DNA from: Bacteroidaceae bacterium
Lineage (GTDB): Bacteria > Bacteroidota > Bacteroidia > Bacteroidales > Bacteroidaceae
DNA length: 5,464 bases
Assembly (NCBI GenBank): GCA_028709135.1
Contig: JAQVXN010000152.1
Span: forward strand, 1-5,464
Direction of reading: 5' to 3'
Shown piece after piece: positions 1 through 5,106 of this stretch. The notes under the pieces are model-generated. The model made no database searches. It had not been told where the DNA came from and saw nothing but the letters and a program-made list of their open reading frames with translations. The stretch's first letter is position 1. Each line of letters opens with the position of its first letter. The translations under genes were made by a program, and so were the position numbers.

Positions 1-276
1 CTGAATGCTCCTGTTATATATGTACGTTTTGCATTCTTATTGTTTGCATCCATTTTGGGTTTATATGGATTAACATTGGGATTATGCGCACTTATTATCC
101 ATTTGTTAAATTTGGAGTCATTCGGCGTTTCTCAAATTTCTCTGCCCGGATCTTTGAAATACCAGGAAAATAAGGACACTTTGTTCCGAGCACCTTGGTG
201 GCAGATGCGTTTGCGGCCTGATAAGCTAAATAAGTATTTGGTGCGCATGAAACAAAAGGATGACAAAGAACAATGA
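1..276 (+). CDS. GerA-family spore germination protein, A subunit (GerKA-type), C-terminal end only
   Basis: The reading frame is open from base 1 and ends with TGA at 274-276, so the last 91 residues of a longer protein are present and the true start lies outside the window. Residues 8-37 are hydrophobic and look like the last membrane helices. They are followed by the cytosolic tail typical of the family: SFGVS at 40-44, then KDTLFRAPWWQMRLRP at 58-73, matching the conserved 'KDTLIRAPWW' block of GerA/GerKA proteins. In the family, the A subunit is an inner spore membrane protein that works with B and C as a nutrient germinant receptor. The stop overlaps the start of the next gene (ATGA at 273-276), which indicates translational coupling. 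Family assignment is firm. Which receptor (GerA, GerK or other) cannot be decided from this piece, although the A-C-B order resembles gerK operons. Confidence 0.93.
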   Translation: MNAPVIYVRFAFLLFASILGLYGLTLGLCALIIHLLNLESFGVSQISLPGSLKYQENKDTLFRAPWWQMRLRPDKLNKYLVRMKQKDDKEQ

Positions 277-1478
277 TTAGAAAATTTTTATGCTGTATGT
301 TATGTATCATTTTTACTTTTTTGCTGAGTGGGTGCTGGAGTTATATTGGATTAGATGAAATATCCATGGTATCCGGCTTAGCTGTTGATAAAGATAATCA
401 GTCAAATCATTTTAAACTATCAATCGAAATCTTCGATTTAAGTGCTTCAACAAAAGAAAAGGGACCGAAGACAAAAATTATTGAGACTAAAGGTATTACG
501 ATTTTTGATGCGTTTCGAAATGCCAAAAAAAAGCTATCAAATAAATTGTATTTTGGTCATGCTAAAATCATTGTGTTAAGTGAAGATATTGCGAAAAAAG
601 AAGACCTTATTAATTTGGTTGATTTATTTATTCGCGATAAAGAAACGCGTGAAAATGTTTATGTTGTGATATCCCAAGAAAAAACTGCATCAGATATTCT
701 AAAAGTACAAGGTACCGACCAATCAAATATATCGCAAGCACTTAATAATATTGTATCCAATGATTCAAAAGTAACTTCTTCAACAGCACCTTTAGAACTC
801 TATGGTATTTATAATATTTTAAATTATCCTGGGATATCTGCAACCTTACCTGCATTTCATAATGTTGAAAGTGAAGAAGAGAAAAAAAATGAACAGCAGG
901 ACAAAGTCAAGAGCCAAGAGAAAGATCAAGAACAAAGCGAAGAGAATAAAAATTGTGAATTAAACGGCACTGCAGTTTTTAAAAATCAAAGATTGGTAGG
1001 TTATTTGACACCTGAAGAATCCAAATACTTTTTGTTTATAATCGATGGAATTAAAGGTGGAGTTCTGCCAATTTCTACTTCCGGAAACACTGATATAGAT
1101 AGCTCGCTTGAGATCTTTCATAATAAAACGAATCTTTCCTATGAAAAGAAAAATGGCAAATTAATTATTAAAGTAAAAATCAAGACAAAAGTCGTCCTCG
1201 GAGAAGTAACGGAAATGTCTATTCAGCTGAATGAAGAAGATATTAAAAATATGGAGCAGAAATCATCTGAACTTTTAAAAAAACAAGTGCAAAATCTCAT
1301 AAAAAAAGTTCAAAAAGAATACAACTCAGATATTTTTGGATTTGGAAATATGATTTACCGTGAAAATCCAAAATTATGGGCTCAGCTCTCAGATCAATGG
1401 GATAATATCTTTCCAACCTTAGAAGTTGAAGTCGAACCAAAAGTAGAAATTATTAATACTGCTCTGAAAAAAATATAA
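273..1478 (+). CDS. Ger(x)C family spore germination lipoprotein, C subunit
   Basis: This 401-residue protein has a lipoprotein signal peptide: basic start MIRK, hydrophobic stretch 5-18, lipobox LSGC with the acylated Cys at 21. The mature start, CWSYIGLDEISMVSGLAVDK, fits the family's usual 'GCWDRREI..L..V.GIGID' opening. Residues 22-195 form the N-terminal domain and 230-401 the C-terminal one. The latter starts at the conserved GTAVFKNQRLVGYL block (232-245) and ends with DIFGFGNMIYRENPKLW (353-369) and WDNIFPTLEVEVEPKVEI, both hallmarks of GerAC proteins. Between the domains lies a 29-residue linker made almost only of E, K, Q, D, N and S (199-227). C subunits sit on the outer face of the inner spore membrane and are needed for receptor function. 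The start overlaps the A-subunit stop by four bases. Length is normal for the family. Confidence 0.95.
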   Translation: MIRKFLCCMLCIIFTFLLSGCWSYIGLDEISMVSGLAVDKDNQSNHFKLSIEIFDLSASTKEKGPKTKIIETKGITIFDAFRNAKKKLSNKLYFGHAKIIVLSEDIAKKEDLINLVDLFIRDKETRENVYVVISQEKTASDILKVQGTDQSNISQALNNIVSNDSKVTSSTAPLELYGIYNILNYPGISATLPAFHNVESEEEKKNEQQDKVKSQEKDQEQSEENKNCELNGTAVFKNQRLVGYLTPEESKYFLFIIDGIKGGVLPISTSGNTDIDSSLEIFHNKTNLSYEKKNGKLIIKVKIKTKVVLGEVTEMSIQLNEEDIKNMEQKSSELLKKQVQNLIKKVQKEYNSDIFGFGNMIYRENPKLWAQLSDQWDNIFPTLEVEVEPKVEIINTALKKI

Positions 1479-1495
1479 AGGCGTGTGAATAGCCA

Positions 1496-1711
1496 ATGCT
1501 TACAGGAATTGTAATACTTTTGTTTGTCTTTGTTTATTTATTTGATTGCAAGCCTGTTTTAAAAGAGGGAAAAAAAACAGAAAAAATAGTTCATATCAGT
1601 ATAATGTCAATTAGCTTTATTGTACTGATTCTTTATAGTTTTGGAATTTCAGTTCCATCACCGACTGAGCCCATTAAAAATGTCGTCAGCTTATTATTTG
1701 GTGTATCATAA
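1496..1711 (+). CDS. Small two-helix membrane protein, candidate germinant receptor D subunit
   Basis: This 71-residue protein sits between the C and B subunit genes, 17 bases after the gerC stop and 27 bases before the gerB start. Two membrane helices are visible, about residues 3-16 and 30-49, joined by a basic loop (KPVLKEGKKTEK). It ends in a short proline-containing segment (SVPSPTEPIKN) and a hydrophobic tail. Small two-helix 'D' proteins encoded in or beside germinant receptor operons are known from Bacillus and some clostridia, where they modulate receptor activity. Size, topology and position match, but I assign this by context, not by a signature motif. An in-frame TAG at 1490-1492 lies just upstream, so ATG 1496 is the first possible start. 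The ribosome binding site is weak (AAAGG at 1477-1481, 14 bases away), suggesting low or coupled translation. Confidence 0.8.
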   Translation: MLTGIVILLFVFVYLFDCKPVLKEGKKTEKIVHISIMSISFIVLILYSFGISVPSPTEPIKNVVSLLFGVS

Positions 1712-1721
1712 TTTTAAAGAT

Positions 1722-1729
1722 AGGGATGG
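1722..1729 (+). promoter_or_regulatory. Ribosome binding site of the gerB-type gene
   Basis: AGGGATGG ends 9 bases before ATG 1739 and supports that start. An ATG inside this site (1726) is in another frame and is not used. Confidence 0.6.
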
Positions 1730-1738
1730 CATACCAGA

Positions 1739-2851
1739 ATGCAAAAATATACAATTTCATCTAATCAACAAATATTTCTTATTTTTATGTTTGTTCTAGG
1801 AAGTAGCCTTGTTTTTGGTGTAAATACAACAGCTCAAAATGATGGTTGGATTTCCATCATTCTAGCTACACTTTTTATATTGCCGATAGTATGTATTTAT
1901 GCTCGAATTTTAAAGTTGTTTCCAGAAAAAAGTATTTTTGATATTATTCAGATTCTATTTGGAAAAATATTTGGTAAAATCCTAATTGCACTCATTACTT
2001 GGTATGCCATTCATCTAAGTGCTTTGGTCGTTCGGAATTTTTCAGAATATGTTGAAATTATTGCAATGCCGGAAACTCCTCCACTCATCGTAATGATTTG
2101 TTTATTACTTGTTACAATGTATTTAGCAAGAAGCAACATCAGAACACTGGGTGAATGGGCAATCATTGCTGGTACAATTGTAACCATGATTGTTGCATTA
2201 ACAATTGTTTTAGAAATTAAAGATATGAAATACACCAACATCCTTCCAATTATGGCAAATGGTTTTAAACCCATTTTAGTAAGCAGCTTTCAGATATTCT
2301 CGTTTCCATTTGCGGAAACCATACTATTTTTAGCACTAGGCGGTTCAATAAAACAACAAAAAGACAGCCCGTATAAAATATTTATGATTGCAATACTATT
2401 AAGTAGCGTTATTATGTTGGGAGTATTTTTAAGGAATTTATTCGTGTTGGGAGCGCCAATGTGCAAAACAAGTTACTTTCCATCTTTTACTGCTTCAAGA
2501 TTAATCAAAGTTGGAGATTTTTTATCTAGAATTGAAGGTTCAATCTCTGTCAACTTAATTTTAGCTGGAATTACAAAAATTACAATCTGCTTAATATGTG
2601 CCTCAAAAGGAATTGCAAAACTATTTGATGTGGAAAACTATCAAAATTTGGTACTATGCACATCCTTATTAGTTCTGGCTTTATGCGTCAATCTATATAA
2701 GAACGTCATGCAAATGTTTGATTTCATTAAGTATTATCCGTATTATACCTTTATCTTTCAAGTCATTATCCCGATTACTATATGGTTGGTGGCAGAGTAT
2801 CACAATAAGAAAAATAAAAAAATCCCTGCTCAAACGAATAGCGAAAACTAA
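1739..2851 (+). CDS. GerB-family spore germination permease-like protein, B subunit
   Basis: This 370-residue integral membrane protein is of the normal family length. About ten hydrophobic helices can be picked out (near 10-30, 37-58, 80-100, 115-130, 138-158, 180-203, 212-236, 268-288, 303-320 and 334-352), matching the spore permease family, which is distantly related to APC-type amino acid transporters with a LeuT-like fold. Family marks include the opening ISSNQQIFLIFMFVLGSS, the motif FPFAE at 189-193 (usually FPFGE) and GDFLSRIE at 259-266. The C-terminus is short, polar and basic. B subunits are thought to bind the nutrient germinant in the inner spore membrane together with A and C. 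It is the last gene of the operon: its TAA touches the following terminator palindrome. Which nutrient is sensed cannot be read from the sequence. Confidence 0.95.
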   Translation: MQKYTISSNQQIFLIFMFVLGSSLVFGVNTTAQNDGWISIILATLFILPIVCIYARILKLFPEKSIFDIIQILFGKIFGKILIALITWYAIHLSALVVRNFSEYVEIIAMPETPPLIVMICLLLVTMYLARSNIRTLGEWAIIAGTIVTMIVALTIVLEIKDMKYTNILPIMANGFKPILVSSFQIFSFPFAETILFLALGGSIKQQKDSPYKIFMIAILLSSVIMLGVFLRNLFVLGAPMCKTSYFPSFTASRLIKVGDFLSRIEGSISVNLILAGITKITICLICASKGIAKLFDVENYQNLVLCTSLLVLALCVNLYKNVMQMFDFIKYYPYYTFIFQVIIPITIWLVAEYHNKKNKKIPAQTNSEN

Positions 2852-2884
2852 AAGAACGGCATCTTATATAAGATGCCGTTCTTT
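2851..2884. terminator. Bidirectional terminator between the germination operon and the small - strand gene
   Basis: This is a perfect 34-base palindrome: arms 2851-2867 and 2868-2884, beginning AAAGAACGGC and ending GCCGTTCTTT. The ends of the stem supply T-rich tails on both strands (TTCTTT on +, TTCTTTTAG on -). It starts on the last base of the gerB stop codon and lies 36 bases past the stop of the convergent small gene, so it probably ends both transcripts. Confidence 0.88.
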
Positions 2885-2920
2885 GCAGGTGCAATCATAT
2901 AATGTTGTTTACTATACTAT

Positions 2921-3133
2921 TTACTCATAATTCCCTTGCATACGATCTTTCGTATTAATTACCGTACCGGCATCTTTCATCGGCATTTGATCTTCATACC
3001 CTTCTGCTGACGTAACGGTTTGATTAATGAAAGCATTCACCATTTCAGCATGAGGATCCACCTGCTCAAAATTGCTGTGATGTCGTTTTGGTCTTTTACG
3101 GTCGGGATGGATTAAACTGTTTTTCTCCAGCAA
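2921..3133 (-). CDS. Small hydrophilic protein of unknown function
   Basis: I do not recognise this protein. It is 70 residues if it starts at TTG 3133, or 73 if at GTG 3142. It has no Cys, no signal peptide and no membrane segment. The first third is strongly basic (HPDRKRPKRHH at 9-19) and the rest is polar to acidic (DPHAEMV at 26-32, AEGYEDQM at 43-50). A strong Shine-Dalgarno sequence, AAAGGGGA at 3150-3143, touches GTG 3142 but sits 9 bases from TTG 3133, so I prefer TTG; the ATG at 3138 is out of frame and soon stops. The strong ribosome binding site, a separate leader with promoter-like sequence and a shared terminator argue that it is real. It stands alone, convergent to the germination operon and divergent from the tRNA operon. 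A role in the spore is possible from context but unproven. Confidence 0.65.
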   Translation of the reverse strand: MLEKNSLIHPDRKRPKRHHSNFEQVDPHAEMVNAFINQTVTSAEGYEDQMPMKDAGTVINTKDRMQGNYE

Positions 3134-3142
3134 TTCATTCAC

Positions 3143-3150
3143 TCCCCTTT
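3143..3150 (-). promoter_or_regulatory. Ribosome binding site of the small unknown gene
   Basis: On the - strand this reads AAAGGGGA. It is too close to the upstream GTG (3142) to serve it and well placed for TTG 3133, so it decides the start. Its GGGGA can pair with TCCCC in the neighbouring hairpin. Confidence 0.65.
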
Positions 3151-3177
3151 TATTACTTGGGGAAACTCCCCGTAATA
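3151..3177 (-). promoter_or_regulatory. Hairpin in the leader of the small unknown gene
   Basis: On the - strand the leader reads TATTAC-GGGGA, loop GTT, TCCCC-AA-GTAATA. This gives an 11-pair stem with one two-base bulge. It lies directly upstream of the ribosome binding site and close to the inferred transcript 5' end (about 3178). It may protect the 5' end or control translation. Rho-independent termination is unlikely because no T run follows. Confidence 0.55.
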
Positions 3178-3186
3178 CTAGTATTA
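3173..3186. promoter_or_regulatory. Palindromic operator-like site
   Basis: TAATACTAGTATTA is a perfect 14-base palindrome. It overlaps the last base of the proposed -10 box of the small - strand gene (3191-3186) and covers its start point, the usual position of a repressor operator. No regulator is encoded nearby. Confidence 0.4.
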
Positions 3187-3214
3187 GTATAAAAAGAAAA
3201 AATATAATATTGTT
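3186..3214 (-). promoter_or_regulatory. Possible promoter of the small unknown gene
   Basis: On the - strand, TATACT (3191-3186) is a good -10 box, 17 bases from a poor -35 (AACAAT, 3214-3209). With 16-base spacing the pair ACAATA...TATACTA loosely recalls forespore sigma-G-type promoters (TGAATA, CATACTA). That would suit a sporulation gene, but the match is weak. Confidence 0.35.
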
Positions 3215-3226
3215 TTAAAAAAAGTG

Positions 3227-3255
3227 TTGACATTTCAATCTTTTTCCTGTATAAT
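3227..3255 (+). promoter_or_regulatory. Vegetative (sigma-A type) promoter of the tRNA operon
   Basis: TTGACA (3227-3232) and TATAAT (3250-3255) are both perfect consensus boxes with the ideal 17-base spacer. Transcription should start near 3262, leaving a leader of about 33 bases before tRNA-Val. The strength fits a stable RNA operon. Confidence 0.93.
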
Positions 3256-3294
3256 AACATTCGTCGCTTGAAAGACACCGTCTTGAAAGCTTCT

Positions 3295-3370
3295 GGGAGC
3301 TTAGCTCAGCTGGGAGAGCATCTGCCTTACAAGCAGAGGGTCACAGGTTCGAGCCCTGTAGTTCCCACCA
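3295..3370 (+). tRNA. tRNA-Val (anticodon UAC)
   Basis: A complete cloverleaf can be folded. Acceptor GGGAGCT (3295-3301) pairs with AGTTCCC (3360-3366) with one G-U pair. The anticodon stem TCTGC/GCAGA encloses loop CTTACAA, with anticodon TAC at 3328-3330. The T arm carries GGTTCGAGCC. The discriminator is A and CCA is encoded at 3368-3370. It is the first gene of a four-tRNA operon. Confidence 0.97.
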
Positions 3371-3374
3371 TTTT

Positions 3375-3451
3375 GGCCTGGTAGTTCAGTTGGTTAGAAC
3401 GCTAGCCTGTCACGCTAGAGGTCGTGGGTTCGAACCCCATCCAGGTCGCCA
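3375..3451 (+). tRNA. tRNA-Asp (anticodon GUC)
   Basis: Acceptor GGCCTGG (3375-3381) pairs with CCAGGTC (3441-3447) with one G-U pair. Anticodon stem CTAGC/GCTAG encloses loop CTGTCAC, with anticodon GTC at 3409-3411. Discriminator G and encoded CCA (3449-3451) are as expected for tRNA-Asp. Only four bases separate it from tRNA-Val. Confidence 0.97.
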
Positions 3452-3472
3452 ATTTTTCTTTAAAGGTTTCAT

Positions 3473-3548
<76 letters not shown>

Positions 3549-3551
3549 AAT

Positions 3552-3627
3552 GCGGGTTTAGCTCATCTGGTAGAGCGCCACCTTGCCAAGGTGGAGGTAG
3601 CGAGTTCGAGCCTCGTAACCCGCTCCA
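3552..3627 (+). tRNA. tRNA-Gly (anticodon GCC)
   Basis: Acceptor GCGGGTT (3552-3558) pairs perfectly with AACCCGC (3617-3623). Anticodon stem CCACC/GGTGG encloses loop TTGCCAA, with anticodon GCC at 3585-3587. The discriminator is T, as is normal for bacterial tRNA-Gly, and CCA is at 3625-3627. It is the last tRNA of the operon, three bases after tRNA-Phe. Confidence 0.97.
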
Positions 3628-3632
3628 TTATA

Positions 3633-3660
3633 ACAGTCGCTTTTATGCGGCTGTTTTTTT
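3633..3660 (+). terminator. Rho-independent terminator of the tRNA operon
   Basis: Stem ACAGTCGC (3633-3640) pairs with GCGGCTGT (3647-3654), with one G-U pair and a six-base loop, followed by a run of T to 3660. It begins five bases after tRNA-Gly. Confidence 0.93.
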
Positions 3661-3664
3661 GTAT

Positions 3665-3695
3665 AAAAGACCATTGGCAAAGCCAATGGTCTTTT
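3665..3695. terminator. Second hairpin terminator, probably bidirectional
   Basis: A perfect 14-pair stem (3665-3678 with 3682-3695) closes a three-base AAA loop. The right end is TCTTTT on +, and the - strand reads TCTTTT then ATAC. It backs up the tRNA terminator and most likely ends the cupin transcript arriving from the - strand, whose stop codon is at 3716-3714. Confidence 0.87.
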
Positions 3696-3719
3696 CATTA
3701 TTTGGTCTTTTCATTATTT
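3688..3719. repeat. Perfect 16-bp tandem direct repeat
   Basis: GGTCTTTTCATTATTT occurs at 3688-3703 and again at 3704-3719 with no gap. The first copy begins inside the right arm of the hairpin terminator, and the second contains the stop codon of the cupin gene. It looks like a simple local duplication. Confidence 0.85.
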
Positions 3720-4037
3720 TAGAAAATCGTCTCGTTTTGGTGTAAAAACATCCACTAATGTACCCTTTTCCAACGCTTTCACCCCATGCAAAACGTTTGG
3801 CGGGATAGAAACACCATCACGATGAGAAACTACACAAACTTCATCACCGATTGTAAACTCAAATTTTCCCGATGCAACATAAGTGATCTGTTCATGGGGA
3901 TGCTTATGCGCATTTCCTTGCGCTCCTTTTTCAAAACATACTTCTGTCATCATTTGTTGATCACTATAGCATAAAACTTTTCGAGTAACGCCAGGTTCAC
4001 AAGCAGTCGCTTGTATTTCATGATTAAATGCAAACAT
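3714..4037 (-). CDS. KdgF-like single-domain cupin protein
   Basis: This 107-residue protein is one small beta-barrel cupin. Motif 1 is G41-x2-H44-K-H46-PHE-Q50-x6-G57 and motif 2 is DGVSIPPNVLHGV (74-86), so the likely metal ligands are H44, H46, Q50 and H84. Q in place of the usual Glu is common in 'HPHEQ' cupins. The opening (GVTRKVLCYSD, 16-26), SGKFEFTIGDE (56-66) and ending (LVDVFTPKRDDFL) closely resemble KdgF, which in pectin and alginate users converts unsaturated uronates to open-chain ketouronates. No uronate pathway genes are in view, so substrate is inferred only. I chose ATG 4037 because AAGAAGGA lies five bases upstream and a good promoter lies at 4072-4101; an in-frame ATG at 4112 has no ribosome binding site. 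It follows the sortase gene on the same strand with no terminator between. Confidence 0.88.
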   Translation of the reverse strand: MFAFNHEIQATACEPGVTRKVLCYSDQQMMTEVCFEKGAQGNAHKHPHEQITYVASGKFEFTIGDEVCVVSHRDGVSIPPNVLHGVKALEKGTLVDVFTPKRDDFLK

Positions 4038-4042
4038 GTAGG

Positions 4043-4050
4043 TCCTTCTT
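4043..4050 (-). promoter_or_regulatory. Ribosome binding site deciding the cupin start
   Basis: On the - strand this reads AAGAAGGA, five bases before ATG 4037. The longer in-frame start at 4112 has nothing comparable. Confidence 0.8.
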
Positions 4051-4071
4051 TCTAGATTGATCATCTTTCTC

Positions 4072-4101
4072 ATTATATCATAAGAAGGATCATTAAGTCT
4101 A
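4072..4101 (-). promoter_or_regulatory. Extended -10 promoter of the cupin gene
   Basis: On the - strand, TATAAT (4077-4072) is preceded by TGA (4080-4078), giving the extended -10 TGATATAAT. A partial -35, TAGACT (4101-4096, four of six), lies 18 bases upstream. Predicted start near 4065 gives a leader of about 28 bases. The cupin can therefore be expressed without the sortase gene. Confidence 0.65.
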
Positions 4102-4115
4102 GACAAAATCATGTT

Positions 4116-4946
4116 TTAAAAATTGGGCGGTTTGGGATTTGGATTTTTTTCAAATTTAGCAGTTTCAAAATATTGGTCGCCCTCCTGCATCAACCTACCC
4201 ATTACGACAAACCGTTGGTTCGGGTTCTGCGAATAGGTTCCGTACTTATAGGTGCACGTGGATAATGTCAGAATGTTATCCCCTATTCCCGGCTGTGTTT
4301 CATAAATATATTCTGAACGTTCCTGCACATCATGCATTAAATCGTTGAAATTTTCGTCTGAATAATCCGCATAATGATATGGGATTGGATCCAAATCTGC
4401 TTCACAATAAAACACCGCAAATATTTCGAAAACATGGGCGCCATTATTCGTCGTTAAAAAAATATAGGGCGTCTGCGATGCAAAACTCTCCTCTGCAAAT
4501 TTTAAAAGCTGTGCAAACTTTGCGCCGTTTGAGTCATCCTTTACACCCATTGGAGTTCCTAAGTTATGACCGTATATGATGGAGTTGCGGGAAAAAAGAT
4601 CATCCTCACCGGGCAGACATTCATAATCCAGGTAGTAACAGCCCTCATAGGAATATTTGCCGTACATGTTTCGGCGCAGATAATACTCGTTGTCCCCCGC
4701 TTGCACAACGCCTTCATCAATCTTTGTATTCGGTACCGTCAGCCACGAAACCGCATCCGAATTTTTTTCTTCTAATTCAGCAAGCTGTTTGCTCCTATCC
4801 GGAATTGATGGCTGATAATTTCCTGTTTCATCATAAGATCCGCTGGAAAGCGGGTTATTATCATTTGTTTTTTTACAAGAAGACAGCGGCAAAACGCAAA
4901 ACAATGCAAGAACACAGGCCAAAAATCGACGAATGGATGCATTCAT
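4116..4946 (-). CDS. srtB: Class B sortase (SrtB-like), putative lipoprotein
   Basis: This 276-residue protein has the sortase catalytic set in order: His127 in SIIYGHNLG, Cys231 in ILTLSTCTY, and Arg245 in NQRFVVMGR. NSDAVSWLTVPNTKIDEGVVQ (62-82), the YYLRRNMYGKYSYEGCYYLDY block (88-108) and the long segment between His and Cys place it in class B. Sortases cut surface proteins at a C-terminal sorting motif and attach them to peptidoglycan, acting outside the membrane. The N-terminus reads as a lipoprotein signal: RR at 6-7, hydrophobic 8-20, lipobox LSSC with Cys24, then a polar linker to about 60. After the last strand comes a 25-residue tail ending KNPNPKPPNF. ATG 4946 is chosen because GGAGG lies seven bases upstream; the frame runs back to TTG 5000 without such support. 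No sortase substrate is visible nearby, and I see no convincing promoter in 4959-5040. Confidence 0.92.
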   Translation of the reverse strand: MNASIRRFLACVLALFCVLPLSSCKKTNDNNPLSSGSYDETGNYQPSIPDRSKQLAELEEKNSDAVSWLTVPNTKIDEGVVQAGDNEYYLRRNMYGKYSYEGCYYLDYECLPGEDDLFSRNSIIYGHNLGTPMGVKDDSNGAKFAQLLKFAEESFASQTPYIFLTTNNGAHVFEIFAVFYCEADLDPIPYHYADYSDENFNDLMHDVQERSEYIYETQPGIGDNILTLSTCTYKYGTYSQNPNQRFVVMGRLMQEGDQYFETAKFEKNPNPKPPNF

Positions 4947-4953
4947 GGCAAAA

Positions 4954-4958
4954 CCTCC
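4954..4958 (-). promoter_or_regulatory. Ribosome binding site deciding the sortase start
   Basis: On the - strand this is GGAGG, seven bases before ATG 4946. It excludes the longer reading from TTG 5000, which would also place 18 extra residues before the signal peptide. Confidence 0.82.
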
Positions 4959-5039
4959 AAAACCTAGTTTGATCGTTTTCTTTAGTTTGTTCAAAATCAA
5001 ATTTGTTATGTGAAGGTTGCATGTACTGTTTAGAATTGG

Positions 5040-5072
5040 AAAAAAGCCGTCCGTAAAAACGGACGGCTTTTT
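5040..5072 (-). terminator. Rho-independent terminator of the flagellin gene
   Basis: Stem AAAAAGCCGTCCGT (5041-5054) pairs perfectly with 5059-5072 around a four-base loop. On the - strand the hairpin runs into TTTTTT (5045-5040). It lies 35 bases past the flagellin stop and isolates the sortase gene from flagellin transcription. Confidence 0.92.
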
Positions 5073-5106
5073 AAAATTTTTACAATAAAAATGGGTATTT
5101 GCCGGA

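Noticed and set aside
3136..3138. ATG just after the ribosome binding site as start of the small - strand gene
   Set aside because: It is in a different frame and reaches a stop codon after about eight codons.
3267..3289. CTTGAAAG repeated at 3267-3274 and 3282-3289, with a five-pair hairpin AAGAC/GTCTT in the tRNA leader
   Set aside because: It is too short to separate from chance; at most a processing feature of the tRNA leader.
4038..4112. Longer N-terminus for the cupin starting at ATG 4112
   Set aside because: It has no ribosome binding site, its extra residues do not fit the family, and the stretch contains the extended -10 promoter.
4379..4972. Three + strand open frames (66, 69 and 82 codons) over the sortase gene
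   Set aside because: They are shadows of a firmly identified gene on the other strand and lack ribosome binding sites or recognisable motifs.
4947..5000. Longer sortase starting at TTG 5000
   Set aside because: GGAGG at 4958-4954 clearly serves ATG 4946, and the extra residues would precede a complete signal peptide.
4959..5040. Promoter search upstream of the sortase gene
   Set aside because: TTGATT and TTGAAC could be -35 boxes, but no acceptable -10 lies at the right distance, so no promoter is reported.
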